Below, one piece after another: positions 25,419-38,400 of a stretch of DNA of 64,000 bases (the stretch's first letter is position 1; every line of letters starts with the position of its first letter). The position numbers were made by a program, and so were the translations under genes. The notes beneath the pieces are model-generated. The model was not told the DNA's origin. It saw nothing but the letters and a program-made list of their open reading frames with translations, and did not search any database. The DNA is from Cristatella mucedo (taxonomy: Eukaryota; Bryozoa; Phylactolaemata; Cristatellidae): assembly GCA_009760855.2 (NCBI GenBank), contig WPIO01000005.1, positions 1,096,001 through 1,160,000 on the forward strand. The letters run 5' to 3'.

Positions 25419-25477
25419 GTGGTAACCCATTTTTATGATAGGAGAAAACTCTTTCTCATTGGTTGTCATGACATTAC

Positions 25478-26225
25478 ATAATAATAATAATAATGCACAT
25501 GATAAAACGCCCTCAGAGAACTCAATCTCTTTCTAGGCGCTTTACATTTGCTGCAAAGGAAACACGATCCAATAGTGAGCGGTATCATGCTTGATAAACA
25601 ACATGAATAACATGGTTAGGGGTGACATGCAAAGGGTCAGCATGCAAGTGTGGTTAATGGCAGCATGCACAATGTCAGCATGCATAAGCACATGAAGGAC
25701 GAATCACAGGGGTCAACTAAAAGCTGCCACAAATAGGCGCGTTTTTAATTTCTTTTTAAATGTGGTCAAATCAGAGGATGTCGTGACGGAAGTCGTGAGT
25801 GAGTTCCAATCTTTAGGAGCATACGAACTAAATACACGGTCTCCAAAAGATTTGAGGTATGTACGAGGTATTGGTAAACAGTTAGTTTCCGAAAAGTGGG
25901 TGGTTCGATGATTGGCCTGGTGGGGGAGTAGATCTGATTGGTATGCTGGAGCCAAAGAATGAAGGGACGTGAAAGTGAGCGACAAAACCTTGAAGTCGAT
26001 CCGTTGCTTGACTCGTAGCCAGTGCCGGTCGGCGAGAAGTGGTGTGATATGCCCGAATTTTAGCAATGTTATGTAGCTGAAAGTAGGCATACTTGATTGT
26101 GGAGCTGATGTGGTCGTCTAACGAAAGGTCACTTTGGAATATGACACCTAGATTTCGTGCAGATTCAACAGGAGATGCGCTGGCAGAGCCGATTTTGAGC
26201 GATAGCCCTTGACATCCCAACAAAG
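25478..26225 (-). mobile_element. LINE 3' end, one of the better preserved copies
   Basis: The minus strand encodes [32 protein letters not shown] and TTFKKKLKTRLFVAAF, then the 3' tail and a TAA/ATT trinucleotide run at 25478-25494. It closely parallels 41092-41975. Confidence 0.85.
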
Positions 26226-26541
26226 TCTATTGGATTCTGGTGAACATAGTGAATCCTGAGAATGGATGCGTTTTTCTTATTGCTAAAATAAACTGATCGC
26301 TGCTATTTTGACCACAGTTGTTTTAAGATCCATAGGTACGCTGGAAACACTGCGACACTGGCCTCTTCCGTTGGAGACTTCTGCCGAAGAACAACGAGTC
26401 CACTCAGGGACGTTAGTATTCTCCGTAGTTAGTCTACCAGCATGGCCAATAGGTCCAGTGTGGCTTTCTGAACCCCTCCCCCGATACTAACGTAAATACA
26501 ACACATCGCACAAACCATCTTTCTTTTTCTTACTCATCCAG

Positions 26542-26591
26542 CCGTCTTAGTCGACTGCTAAGCAGTTGCAGCATCTGCAATGTTTCGCAAG
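26542..26591 (+). other. Candidate short exon with strong splice sites
   Basis: The segment lies between a pyrimidine-rich acceptor (CTTTTTCTTACTCATCCAG) and a near-consensus donor (CGCAAG/GTAAGA). An ATG at 26580 gives Met-Phe-Arg-Lys up to the donor in phase 0, so it could be a 5' UTR plus start exon. No continuing exon was identified. Confidence 0.25.
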
Positions 26592-26599
26592 GTAAGAAA

Positions 26600-27342
26600 A
26601 TTTCAAATATATCACTATCCTGCTAATAAAAGCAAGGTTCAGGGAAATAATAACAATTATATGTTCATGTACTGTTTATTTTCTAGCTACATACTTTTTG
26701 AGTCATAAGCATCTGAGAAATATCTAGCCAGAATCAAAGATCAAATGAAAAATATGTTACTTAGTGTAATTTGGAAATGGTAGGTCAGTAACTTCCAAAG
26801 AAAACTTGGCAGGGTCAAGTAATATTTTCTACTGGGCCTTTTTCACTATTATATGTTATGTTAGTTATCTATCTTTAACTAGGCAAGCACACAAAGAATA
26901 AATGGAAGCTACTCTTGAGAGCTTTTCATAGCTCACTCAAATACTAAGGGGACTTTCGGTGCGAGTGTATCAGCCAACGAACTTCATCTAACGAAACAAA
27001 GAGACAGTGAGAAGCATAGCTGAGTCAGGAGGGCAGTCGGGGACGTAAGTTACAAGGAAGTAGCAGCTTATGACGGCTAGACAGGATCTGCAACAGTCGG
27101 CAGCCGGAGACAATATGTCGTTAAGGAATAATGGAATCCTCCGTGGTATACAGTAGGCAAATAGATAAATAAATGATGCAGCAGCTAATTTACTCTCCAA
27201 ATACGAATTTACGTAAGCGAAGATTGAAACTGGCGAAGCAGTTCCACTAGGGAGGCCAAGTCATGCCGGGCCTGGTGGTTCAGAGTAAAAACTTAGCTCT
27301 GTAACCCTTGATCGACCAGGAGCCGTCGCATCTCCTTCAGCA
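26600..27342. other. AT-rich intergenic stretch
   Basis: No exon or repeat was recognised with confidence. A short minus-strand frame (26988-27200) could be old retrotransposon sequence. Confidence 0.4.
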
Positions 27343-27460
27343 TTGGAGGTAATAATAATAATAATAATAATAATAATGCACTTGATAAAGCGCCCTCAGA
27401 GAACTCAATCTCTCTCTAGGCGCTTTACATTTGCTGCAAAGGGAAATACACGGCTGAACC
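27343..27460 (-). mobile_element. LINE 3' tail with (TAA)n
   Basis: A (TAA)n run is followed by the reverse of the family tail (CACTTGATAAAGCGCCCTCA, GGCGCTTTACATTTGCTGC). Only the last ~110 bp of the element is present. Confidence 0.85.
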
Positions 27461-28077
27461 TTGGGGATTTGTTGATTATTCTTTCAGACATATTCAGCAC
27501 CGTATCTCATATTGATATATTGCAGTATCACCAATAAGAAGAGCTAACTCTCGTAGTCCAGACTCATGCTTGGGTCTCCTATGAGTAGAAGTTAGGTTTA
27601 ATCGTCGTCTAGTTTACGGAAATTGGCCGACATCCAGGATTGAATATCTGTAAGCCAAGCTTTCAATCACTACAGCGGATGCAAATGATTAAAATAACAA
27701 GTACGGCTTGATACTGTCGGCATGGAAATGACAGCCACGGATCCACGGATCCGAATCACTTTTCCAGAGGCGCGGTACAAATGGAGAGCAGCAAAGAACA
27801 GAGAACGGACACTTGTGGAACTCTACAAGCGACTGGTTTGCTAAATGAGACTTGACTACCACACGGAACGGATTGAACGCGATCAGACAAGTATGATTCA
27901 AACCACTCGAATGCCTCGTCTGCCAACCCGGTCGTAGTTAGGAAGTACTAAAGTAGGATATCATTATCACCAGTGTCAAAAGCAGCATTTAGATTTAATA
28001 TTAATATTTAGCATTTAGATTGAATAGGACGAGGGCAGCGACACTGCCCTCGTCATTGCTTCGCTGAGGATGTCGTT

Positions 28078-28165
28078 GGTAATAATAATAATAATAATAG
28101 TAATTATACACTTGATAAAGCGCCCTAGAGAACTCAATCTCGTTCTAGGCACTTTACATTTGCTG
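28078..28165 (-). mobile_element. LINE 3' tail with (TAA)n
   Basis: Same tail as at 27343 (ACTTGATAAAGCGCCCTAGA, GGCACTTTACATTTGCTG), preceded by a TAA run. Severely 5' truncated. Confidence 0.8.
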
Positions 28166-28299
28166 ATGGTAACACGGAGGAGAGCAATTTCAGTGGGGTG
28201 GTGTCGCTTGAATCCCGACTGAGATTTATGTGACTTCATTCTTGAGGGTGCGTTCCGCAAGCTGCTTAGCGCCAATAATTTCTATAATCGTTGACCAAA

Positions 28300-28375
28300 A
28301 AATATAATAATAATATGCTTGTATAGCGACCTTAGAGAACTTAATCTCTTACTAGGCACTTCATATTTTGCACTT
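28300..28375 (-). mobile_element. LINE 3' tail, short and diverged
   Basis: ATAATAATATGCTTGTATAG and AGAGAACTTAATCTCTTACT repeat the family tail with more substitutions, 130 bp from the previous copy and in the same orientation. Confidence 0.65.
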
Positions 28376-28445
28376 TATAATCTACTTATACATATAAACT
28401 GCCCATCTTCTACCTATAATATACTTACAATCTACCTATAATCTA

Positions 28446-28556
<111 letters not shown>

Positions 28557-28599
28557 CTTACCAGTGTAGTCTCCAATATAGGTAGCACGAAGTAGGCTT

Positions 28600-29540
28600 T
28601 CAGTTATATGCCCATGACGCACATCTTTGATCCCTTCCAGCCTTCCAGCACGTCTTACAATTCCATTGCTGCATGCATTACTGACATCGGCACTTGTATG
28701 ATAGCCAACTTTCTTGTAAGCAGACGCCCTGACGCCAAGCACGCGCCGATACACAAACGACGAAAGGCAGACACCGAGGGGGGCTTCAGCACTGGTGCAT
28801 TCTGTTAATGCTAGCAGCGTTACAGCGTTACGCAGTCGTTCTCCACTCCGTCCTGTTTCCCGGCCTGCTCCTCTCCCGGCAGCGATTCACCCTTGTAAAA
28901 ACATCAACTCATTCAACCATAATCCCATATAACCCATAAACCGATGAAAAACACAAACCCGTAATAAACTATAAAACCACATTTCTCAAATTGAATGACA
29001 ATAAAATCAGCTTACTGGTGAGGGGCACACCTAGTATTAGTCTAAAAGAAGAAAAGCATAACGCTCTAAATGGGCTTAGCCAGCCTATCTCCTGTGGCGT
29101 CTGTACGAAATATAGGTGACCTGTTCCAAAGTGAACTTTCACTAGCCGACCACACCGGCTCCACAGTCAAGTCTGCCTACGTTCAGCTACGTAACATTAC
29201 AAAAAAACCGAGCCCGCTTTGATAGGGATACTACATCCAAGTTGGTTCATGCATTTATGACACCCCGTTTCGATTTTGTTACTCAAATCTTTCAGGTCGA
29301 TCGGCCCAAGCAATCGGGCGATTACAGTTGGTGCAAATCTCTGCAGCTAGGCTTGTTGGTCGTGAGCATCGCAGCTACCACACTACACCTCTTCTCGCCG
29401 ACCTGCGTCCAATCAAGCAACATATCGACGTCCTGGTTTTATCGCTCACTTTTTAGGTCCTTTCATTCTATTGCTCCAGCCCACTATCAGAATTACTCCC
29501 CAACCAGGCTAGGCATCGTACTTATGCCAGAATTAGTACA
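28600..29540 (+). mobile_element. LINE ORF2 C-terminal remnants
   Basis: Plus-strand pieces follow LINE order: CITDIGTCMIANFLV (about 28675-28720), LKLNDNKISLLV (about 28985-29025), a post-RT block (29100-29400) and FHSIAPAHYQNYSPTRLG (about 29463-29515). Broken by stops and a non-matching insert. Confidence 0.65.
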
Positions 29541-29564
29541 CGCGGACAGGTTGTGGGGCAGCTC

Positions 29565-29580
29565 TCGGGGGGGGGGGGGG
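29565..29580. repeat. Poly-G run
   Basis: Twelve or so consecutive G bases (GGGGGGGGGGGG) at the end of the LINE fragment. It may be prone to assembly error. Confidence 0.7.
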
Positions 29581-29703
29581 CGTGACAAGGAAGAATGATC
29601 AACGATGCCCCCACGGTTTGTGAACAGGACTAGTATGGCGGGCGAGCGTACATACTGGTGTTGTAGCCGTCGGGTATGCTGCTCCGGAGCCGAGGAGCGA
29701 AGA

Positions 29704-29784
<81 letters not shown>

Positions 29785-29815
29785 GGAGAGGAGAGAGAGA
29801 AATAAATAAATAAAT
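29704..29815. repeat. (GA)n microsatellite followed by (AAAT)n
   Basis: Interrupted GA dinucleotides, then AAATAAATAAATAAATATAT. Confidence 0.9.
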
Positions 29816-31091
29816 ATATAATTGCGTGCACAATGGTCAGTACCCAACCAGGAAGTAATCTATGCAGCGCCGGTAGTATCCCTCGAAACCACCCGGCCCT
29901 TCGTTATTAAACCACACGGCGGCGATTCTACGCCAACAGTGTAAGGTGCGTCCCAGGCACCGAATCTGCCCCAGCGCTGGTTCCGTTGGACAGGTGGAAC
30001 ATGCATGCAGGTGAATTGTGGAAGCTTTGCAGGGACCGGTGGATCGGAGAGAGGCGGAGCGGTTTTTTTGGCTGGGAGCGCTGGCATGAGCGACGGGCGA
30101 GTGAATACTGTAACAGGTTACGAACGTTAGTGATTGGCAAAATGGGAGCTGGACAACGCCTCCAACAGGTGTACCTCAAAGGGAAAAGTTAAAATGACAG
30201 GCGTAATATTGTATACATTTATTCTCAAGGTAATGAATAATATTAATTTTCCGAAGCTTTTAAGATCAAGTAGCGACAAGGAATTGGAGCATGGTAAAGC
30301 GGCCCAAAGAGTACCGCCCCTCACTCGACTTCCGGTTCAGTTCTGCGGTCGCTGGTCGCGTGCGTGGTTGCCCTATGCCCGAGGTAGGTGGAACTCTCGT
30401 TGCGCCGGTACAGTGCATGCACTTTTATAAATTCTTTATCGGCAGAGCGCTGTGGGATTTATAGTAATCGTAGCCGATCCATCAGTTGCACTGGGCATGA
30501 TCCGCAGCTGCCAGGGGATTGTTTAGGACGATTGGCACACGTGTTGTTTGTGAGCTTTTTGGCGAATCCTTTGTTCAGCAGCAGAATGTAAGCTGCAACT
30601 ATTTCTAAGCTACTACGTACTTCCTCACGGAAAATGCGAAAGCTGCGAAATCCTAACCTTGGGTGTTAAACTTGTTATGATTATCCTCACTTCTAGGTGA
30701 TCGCACACGCTGTATAGTCTCCAAGTTATGTTTGGCCGGTTGCCATTACGGCTCCTGCTCTATTGTTTGGCTGTTTGCGATGCTGTAAACATTTTACGCA
30801 TTTGTGCCCCCCAGCGCTACTTAATAACGTGGTGCTCTAAGGCGTTCTTCCGTTACTCTTTTTACTTTAGTGGTTCACATCGATATGTATCTGACACTTT
30901 GTACTAACAGCTGAGTGTCAGCTGTGTGTGATGAGGACAGCCGCTGCGTGCCTTGCGGTTTGCGACTGTATTACTGATGACCTTAATTGGGTGCCTGGAC
31001 CATGTTACCTTCTTGTGATACTTAGTCAGGAGTTTCATGTTGGCAGTGGTGTAGCTCTTTGCAAAAGTTATTTTTCGTACTTAGATTGATC

Positions 31092-31482
31092 ATGTCTACA
31101 GACCTTGATTTGAAAGCTTCCCTGGCCGAGGATGACTCAGATGTTAAGGGCATTATCGCAAAAGAGAAAGACCGGCAAAGGAAGAGCCTGGAGCTTATTG
31201 CATCTGAAAATTTTGCTAGCAAGGCTGTCCTGGAGTGCCTCAGCTCATGCTTTCATAACCGCTACTCAGAGGGCTATCCTGGCAGAAGGTACGTACAGGA
31301 ACTTTGATTTGCCTCAGCCAAACTAATGCATCGAGCTTAAAACTTGGTTAAGGCTTACAAGTCGCCCTGCTTATTTAGACCTTTGTTGCGTTTGTTACCT
31401 TGTACAGCTCTCCTGCCAAGTCACTGCTTGTGTTGTGAGACATGCAAAGCATCTCGTATTGTCCGGTTCTTAGTTGCTATAT

Positions 31483-31575
<93 letters not shown>

Positions 31576-31670
31576 CTTCTCTATCTCTCAGTTTCTGCCT
31601 CTCGGTTTATCTGTCACTCCATCTCTCTGTCATTCTGTTTGTCCCTCTCTAGCTTACGAACGTGCACACA

Positions 31671-31725
<55 letters not shown>

Positions 31726-31849
31726 TCTCTAACACATATTTTCCATCTGCCCCTTTATAGAAAGGATATGAACATTTATTGTATATTTAAAAAATAGAGT
31801 GCTCTGAATGAGTAATTATATAATATACCTGTATGCACTTATATCTATG

Positions 31850-31880
<31 letters not shown>

Positions 31881-34800
31881 GGCTTATTGCCATTTGAAAA
31901 TAAAATGATCTTCACTAAGGTCTTTGCACAAGGTACTGCAACGTTCTGGAGTAGGTCTAAATAAACATGCTTCATAATGCCATTTATGCGATACTGAGGC
32001 AGCCTCGACCATGACCCCTTGGCTGCCTAATTTCTTCTGAAGGAGATCATAATCAAAACCTTCGTTGGAATAACCGTTAATAACATCATGTATGCATTTT
32101 CAGTAACTGAAAAGGCTCATTTTTGGTCTTTTGTCGGTCTTCGTGGGTTTAGCGTGCTCTTTGCCCAGCCTACTCCAGATAAGACACTTTATGTATGGTG
32201 GGCAGACATTGCTTCTTTTTTTGCATTCCAAGCAAACATAGCATGTTCATATAGTCGACACCCATTCGTATGCCTACCGGCTAGGTTTCCAATAGCAACG
32301 TGCAGGGTTCGTGCTTGAACCGAGTGCATGGGGTGAAATGATGCCTTAAGCTTTACTCATGATCCTTTTGTCGAAGCAGGTGTAGTGACATATCGGCAGC
32401 CAGATCTCTTTGCATTATCGATGGTACCTGTCGTAGCCATCTTCTTTAGACTGAACCTCGCCGATCGCCCACTTGTATAACAGTTGCAAAGTTACACAAG
32501 TCCTGAATTGGAAAAGCCTACATCTGGCCCTTCGTAAAGGCAGTCAACCGATCTTGGATCTTAGACATGCCGATTGGCTTGAGTTTAAGAAATTAGCATA
32601 GTTGGTGAACTGTTATATTTTCAGACTACTTCGGATCATTAAGTACCTCAAAAACTGCAAGGTGCTGTAAAATAGGAGAAATCAGCCATTTTTATATGCA
32701 TTTCAAGGGTCGAAGACGCATTCTCTCTTCATTTTCACGTGGTATGCACTCGTTTATGACAAAGCCATCGAAAAAGGTGTTATGTTAATTGGATGCATTT
32801 GCTTTTTTGTGCTTGGGTTAGTTTTTCACGTTCGAATGTCTGCTTCTCAAAGATGGGAGGGGGGTCGCCAATTCTCACATGCTGGTGTGCATATGTATCA
32901 ATTGATTATTTGTGCTCCGAGCTTCGAATGAGTCAGTTTTACTCTGGGTATCGGTTCAGTGACTTGTACCCTATGGCCGGTGTCTTACAGCACTTGCCGT
33001 CTCTGGCTATCGAATTGACTGCTAAACGATAAGGGCGCGGACTTGTTATATCAATGGCTGGGCAAAGTCTCAGGGTGCTGCCGTGTTCTGCTACCGGTCG
33101 GTGTACCAGTGTGGGTGTGCCGGACATTGCACCTACGGATCTTTAGCTGTGCTTAGAGGTGCCCGATTCACCGGTATTAGTCACGCGACTGTAAGGACCC
33201 GCACAGGCTAGTTCGTAGCAGCATACTTAGTTCAAGAGCCGTACAGCTCTTGTTCGTAACGTTGCTGTTCTAATGGACTCTCATGGAGACAAGACACGGC
33301 TGCACTGAGTCAATGGCTCAATCACCCAGGCAGGTGGGGTTAGGCAGGCGGGGTCAGGCAGGCGGGGTCAGGCAGGCGGGGTCAGGCAGGCAGGGTCAGG
33401 CAGGCGGGGTCAGGCAGGCGGGGTCAGGCAGGCGGGGTCAGGCAGTTGGGATCAGGCAGGTGGGGTCAGGCAGGCGGGGTCAGGCAGGTGGGATCAGGCA
33501 GGAGGGATTAGGCAGGCGGGGTCAGGCAGGCGGGGTCAGGCAGGCGGGGTCAGGCAGGCGGGGTCAGGCAGGCGGGTCAGGCAGGCGGGATCAGGCAGGC
33601 GAGATCAGGCAGGCAGGCGCCCTCGCAAGAAGCCGGTCATAGGTGCTGCCCACTTTTCGGCAAAGCTGGGACACAGTTCCCAGTCATGCGGTTCCCGCAG
33701 GAAGAACCTTCTTTCGAGCCCCGATGGCCGGTCTCGGGCGCTCGTCTGCGGCTGATCCGGCCCTGTGAAGAACACTCTGTCTCATTAATACGGCCACGTC
33801 GTTCTCAGAGTTCCACTCCACCGAGTCGATCTCGTGGTTGTAGTCCTCTGCGCCCTGCAGTGCGACACTCGTGTGGATGCTTTCCATCACTAAGAAGCTC
33901 TCACTGCTGGGCCTTGCTGCCGAGACGACGCTGTCAAAGGCGAAGCTCTTCGCCACCGCGACGCTCTCGCCGCTGCTGCACATCGCCGCAATGACGTCGC
34001 TCTCGAGGGCTGCTTCGTCGCAGGATAGTATTGCCTCGCCACTGAATGCTAACTCGCGGTGCTCCTCTGTACTCTGGGCCGAGATGCTCGTGCGGGTGCT
34101 CTCCACCACCAAAAAGCTCTCGCCGTTGCGCGTCGCCGCCGAGGGGTCGCTCTCATGGGCACTCCTCGTTGCAGCGACGCTCGCGTCGGCCGCCTGCACC
34201 TCGTCGAAGGCTACTGTCGCAACACCGAGTACCACTATAGCTTCGCCGCTGCGCACTTACTTTGATTGGGTGCTCTTCGGTTGTTGTGGCTACTAGGTCG
34301 GAAGCAGTCCCATACTTGCTTCCTTCCTCGGTATTGCAGTCGGATGGCTGCGGCAGCTGTATGAGTTCTGCTGGTCTGTCCGGCAGTTGACGATGGGGGA
34401 TGTTATAAGCCCCTGTTGCTTCTCGGCCGCTGATGTATGCCCCACCTGCCTGCAGCGGATGGTTGAGCCATTGACTCAGTGCAGCCTTTGACGTAAGCAT
34501 GTTGCCCACCTCAGAGACACTCCCTTATCTGTGGTGAGTCAGCCCCCAGCTCTTATATGTACCCGCTGGGGGAATAAAGGCGAGAGTCTCGTTTGCTGCT
34601 CACGTTAGCCCGCTCGTGTCTTCGTGTCTCCGCGAGACTCCATTAGAACAGCCGCCGCCGGAGACACTCACTTAACACACCGTTTCCGCCGCTCTTTCTC
34701 TTGCAGGTACTACGGAGGACAGGAGCACTGCGATGCCATCGAGCTGCTGGCGCAGCGCCGCGCGCTAGAGCTGTTCGGGCTGACTGGCGATGCCTGGGGA

Positions 34801-35443
34801 GTTAACGTGCAGCCGTACTCGGGCTCTCCGGCCAACTTAGCCGTCTACACCGGTGTGGTCGGGCCTCACGGCCGAATCATGGGACTCGACCTGCCCGACG
34901 GCGGCCATCTGACACACGGCTTCATGACTGCCACCAAGCGCATCTCGGCGACGTCCATCTTTTTCGAATCGATGCCATACAAGGTCGACCCGGTTACCGG
35001 TCTCATTGACTATGAGCAGCTTGCCATCACTGCGAGACTTTTCAAGCCCTCTATGATTGTCGCCGGTGAGCTGTGGGCGACTCGCTCCTCCTCCTCCTTC
35101 CTCCTCCTCCTCCAGGTCGCTCGCGCTGTCGCCGACACCTGACACCCGGTGCCGTGTCGATGGCCACTGATCGGCGGGATCAAAGCGGTCGTAACGTGTT
35201 TCATTGTGGCGACAAGTCCGAGTTCGTTCATTGCGGTAGCAAGTGAGCGTGAGCGGGTAACCCGGTGGAGTCTCGTGGCGTGAACTGCTGTGGGATCGCG
35301 ACCTGCGGAGCACCCTTCCTTCAGCAACGGCACGGCATGCACAGCCTGGGTGAGCTCTGGAGAGTTGAACTCGAGCTGTTGGTACCCGAAGTGAGCCTCT
35401 TGGCATGCTATCATTCTAGCAGATGTCATCGAGGGAGGGGGCA

Positions 35444-35499
<56 letters not shown>

Positions 35500-38400
35500 A
35501 GACGACAGGCACAGAGACAGCAGGCACAGAGACAGAGAGACAGCTTATATTTGTGGCACCGGTTTTAAATACTTTTTAGAGGTCGCAGTGAATTCGGTGT
35601 AGTTTTGCAGGGTAAGTTGCAAGTTTTCTGGCAAGTGCCGAAAAACGGCCACCTTGCTAAGCTCTATCGCCCAAGCTAAACATTTTTGCTTAAATGTTTG
35701 TTCTTAGTATAGAAAGTTCTCTTTCGATTCTTACAATAATGGACTACTAGATAATAATAATAATACTAATAATACACTTGATAAAGCGCCCTCGGAGAAC
35801 TCAATCTCTTTCTATGCACTTTACGTTTGCTGCAAAGGGAAGCATGATTGAATGGTGAGTGGTATCATGCTGGATAAACAGCACTAATAACATGGTTAAG
35901 GGTGACATGCACAGGGTCAGCATGCAAGTCAGATACATTTATAAAGGCACCTACATTTTTTCATTCCGATTTGGTCTTGCCTAATACAGTGACGGATTTT
36001 GCCCCCTATTGTAAGTTTGCTCTTGTCTCTAGTGCTATGCCTACTGTCCAGCTGTGTTTCCGACTGCTGCGGCGATAGTAAAGGTGCACGAACAACTGCT
36101 CCGGCCAGTTATATGACTGCAGTCTTTTTGCGAGTTCTGGCTGGCCTGTCTCCCTCGGCGATCTGTGTTCTTGTTTTCACAGCAGTGCCAGATGGCGAAG
36201 TTGAAACTCTGCCTCTAATTTTCATTTTTTTTTCAATTCTTTCTAATTAATTAATTAAAGTTAATTTTCGAGCCTTTTCTCTGCAACCGACTGCCAAGCT
36301 GCCTTGGCAACTTGTCCGACTCAGGCTGTATCAGCAAATCAAACCGATACGTCAAGGCCAGCAAGTCTTTGCTAGTACCGTGGCCTCAGCATCATATCTT
36401 TGCATCACACGGTGGGGGTCTATACACATTGTTGCCTTATCATCGTGTCTGTAGAGGTGTCACATCGTGTTTGTCACCGCAGACTCAGTTCCCCCGTCTC
36501 GTGGCTGCTGCTCTCCTTCATCACTTCACTGTCGTCTTAAAAGGCATCGGAGCGTCGTCTTAAAAGGCATCGGAGCGTCGTCTTAAAAGGCATCGGAGCG
36601 TCGTCTTAAAAGGCATCGGAGCATCGTCTTAAAAGGCATCGGAGCGTCGTCTTAAAAGGCATCGGAGCATCGGAGCCTCTCGGGCATCGTCTCGTTGCCG
36701 TGCCCTGACAGATGTTGATTCCCAACCGAGCTGCCTGTGTCTAGTCCGGGCCCGATCGGACAGTTATCGGTTCTTATCTTATTCTTTCCGATCGGGCAGT
36801 TATCGGCACCGTGGTTGGTGCATATGAACGCCGAAGTCGACTCGTTCTGAGTCGCGTCTTCCTTAGACTTACCGAGCACACGCTGGAAGCCGAAGTGCTG
36901 TGTGCGGGCCATGTAATTCGAAGAGCGAGTGTGATGTGCTGATGACGATTCGAAGCGAGACCGAGTTAGAATCGTTGTCAGTCAGCATGCTGAGTTTAGC
37001 TGCATTCCCTCCCTCTGTTCTGAGCAGCATGGACCGCATTTGTAGTGTCTTGGAATTGTGGCATCCGTAATGAAAGCTAGCGCGGGCCCCTGGTTTAAAT
37101 TAGAGGCTGTAGTATGTGCACAGGATACTTTTTTCTTTTTGTTCGCTTTCAGTTGGATGACCGAGTTAGTTGGTCCTGACGGTCCCTCCTCGGCTTACAT
37201 GCATTACATAACATGTGCTCAATCAATCGATGCGCAAAATCATCCTCGTGCTCTCGGGAAAATGTAAAAGAATCGAGAAACAAATGGGAAAATTAAGCAG
37301 TGAATCGGCGATGTGTTACATCTCACGATGGAAAAATACAAAAACTGTGAATCAATTGCATTTCACTTTACAGTAAATGTAAAGCGCCTAGAGAGAGATT
37401 AAGTTCTCTGAGGGCACTTTATCAAGTGAATTATTATTATTATTATTATTATTATAACCAGCGTATAGTGTGTATTATTGGTGATTCTTGGGTATGTTCT
37501 AAGCGGTTTGTGACCCGGTGTGCGATTTTTTCATCGCCTGCACAGTCCTTGAAACACGTTTTTTTACTCCGAGTAAATTGAAGATAGTGTGCTTACGTTG
37601 GGCTACGATAGCCCAGGAGGTAAAGTGCTCGCTCTTCACGACCCGAGGTCGTGAAGAGCGAATCCTGCAGTTGGCAATCCTTTATTGCCAACTGCAATTG
37701 GTGGTGATAACCATTAAAGCCCTTCTGCTATACAAATGAGCCTGTCAAATCAGCTAATATATATATATATATATATATATATTATTTATTTATATTTATT
37801 TATTTTTATATATATATGATTGGTTCCAAACGTTTTTTTATAAGAATCGTTAATAATATATAGGCTGTCGCAATCGCAGCCTTCATATATATATATATAT
37901 ATATATGACCAGTTCACCACAAAGTGCCATATCAATACATATTGATATGGCACTTTGTGGTGAACAGGTCTTCCTATTTTTCATCTGTCTTACTGGTGTC
38001 TCCTAAGGGATTGCAATGCAGAAGCAGGGCTTATACTCATCACTCATCCACTGCTCATGTCACATATGACAGTAATTTACCTGGAGGGCATTAGGGGGCG
38101 CAGTATGAAAATATTTTTCGTTGCCTACTGCTGTCTATTTGTATTTGGTTTTAAACAAAGTCATTGTTGTGGGGTTTTTAGGGATCTCTTGCTACCCCCG
38201 CCACCTGGAATACGAAAAGTTCCGTAAAATAGCAGATGACGTCGGCGCGTACCTGCTCGCAGACATGGCACATGTTAGTGGACTGGTGGCAGGTGGAGTT
38301 GTGCCGGACCCATTTAAGTATGCAGACATTGTTTCGACCACTACACACAAGTCGCTGAGAGGCCCTCGAGCCGGCATGATATTCTACCGTAAAGGTGAGC

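Larger units (their letters stand above)
33264..34652. mobile_element. 1.4-kb inverted-repeat (foldback-like or LTR-like) element in SHMT intron 1
   Basis: The ends are a perfect 14-bp inverted repeat, GCTGTTCTAATGGA (33264-33277) and TCCATTAGAACAGC (34639-34652). The similarity continues inward: GGCTGCACTGAGTCAATGGC at 33298 recurs inverted at about 34484-34465, both followed by CAGGCAGGTGGGG. The right arm is about 215 bp; the left arm is a shortened version lacking about 130 bp. The right arm holds CTTATATGTA, then AATAAA (34575) and ends ...CCATTAGAACA, like an LTR R-U5 region with TG..CA ends. Between the arms lie a minisatellite and a tandemly duplicated block. No clear target-site duplication is seen. 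It ends 54 bp before SHMT exon 2. Confidence 0.6.

Noticed and set aside
33283-33642. 119-codon GRRGQAGG-repeat ORF
   Set aside because: Translation of the 14-bp minisatellite.
34837-35406. 189-codon minus-strand ORF
   Set aside because: Antisense shadow of SHMT exon 2 plus intron.
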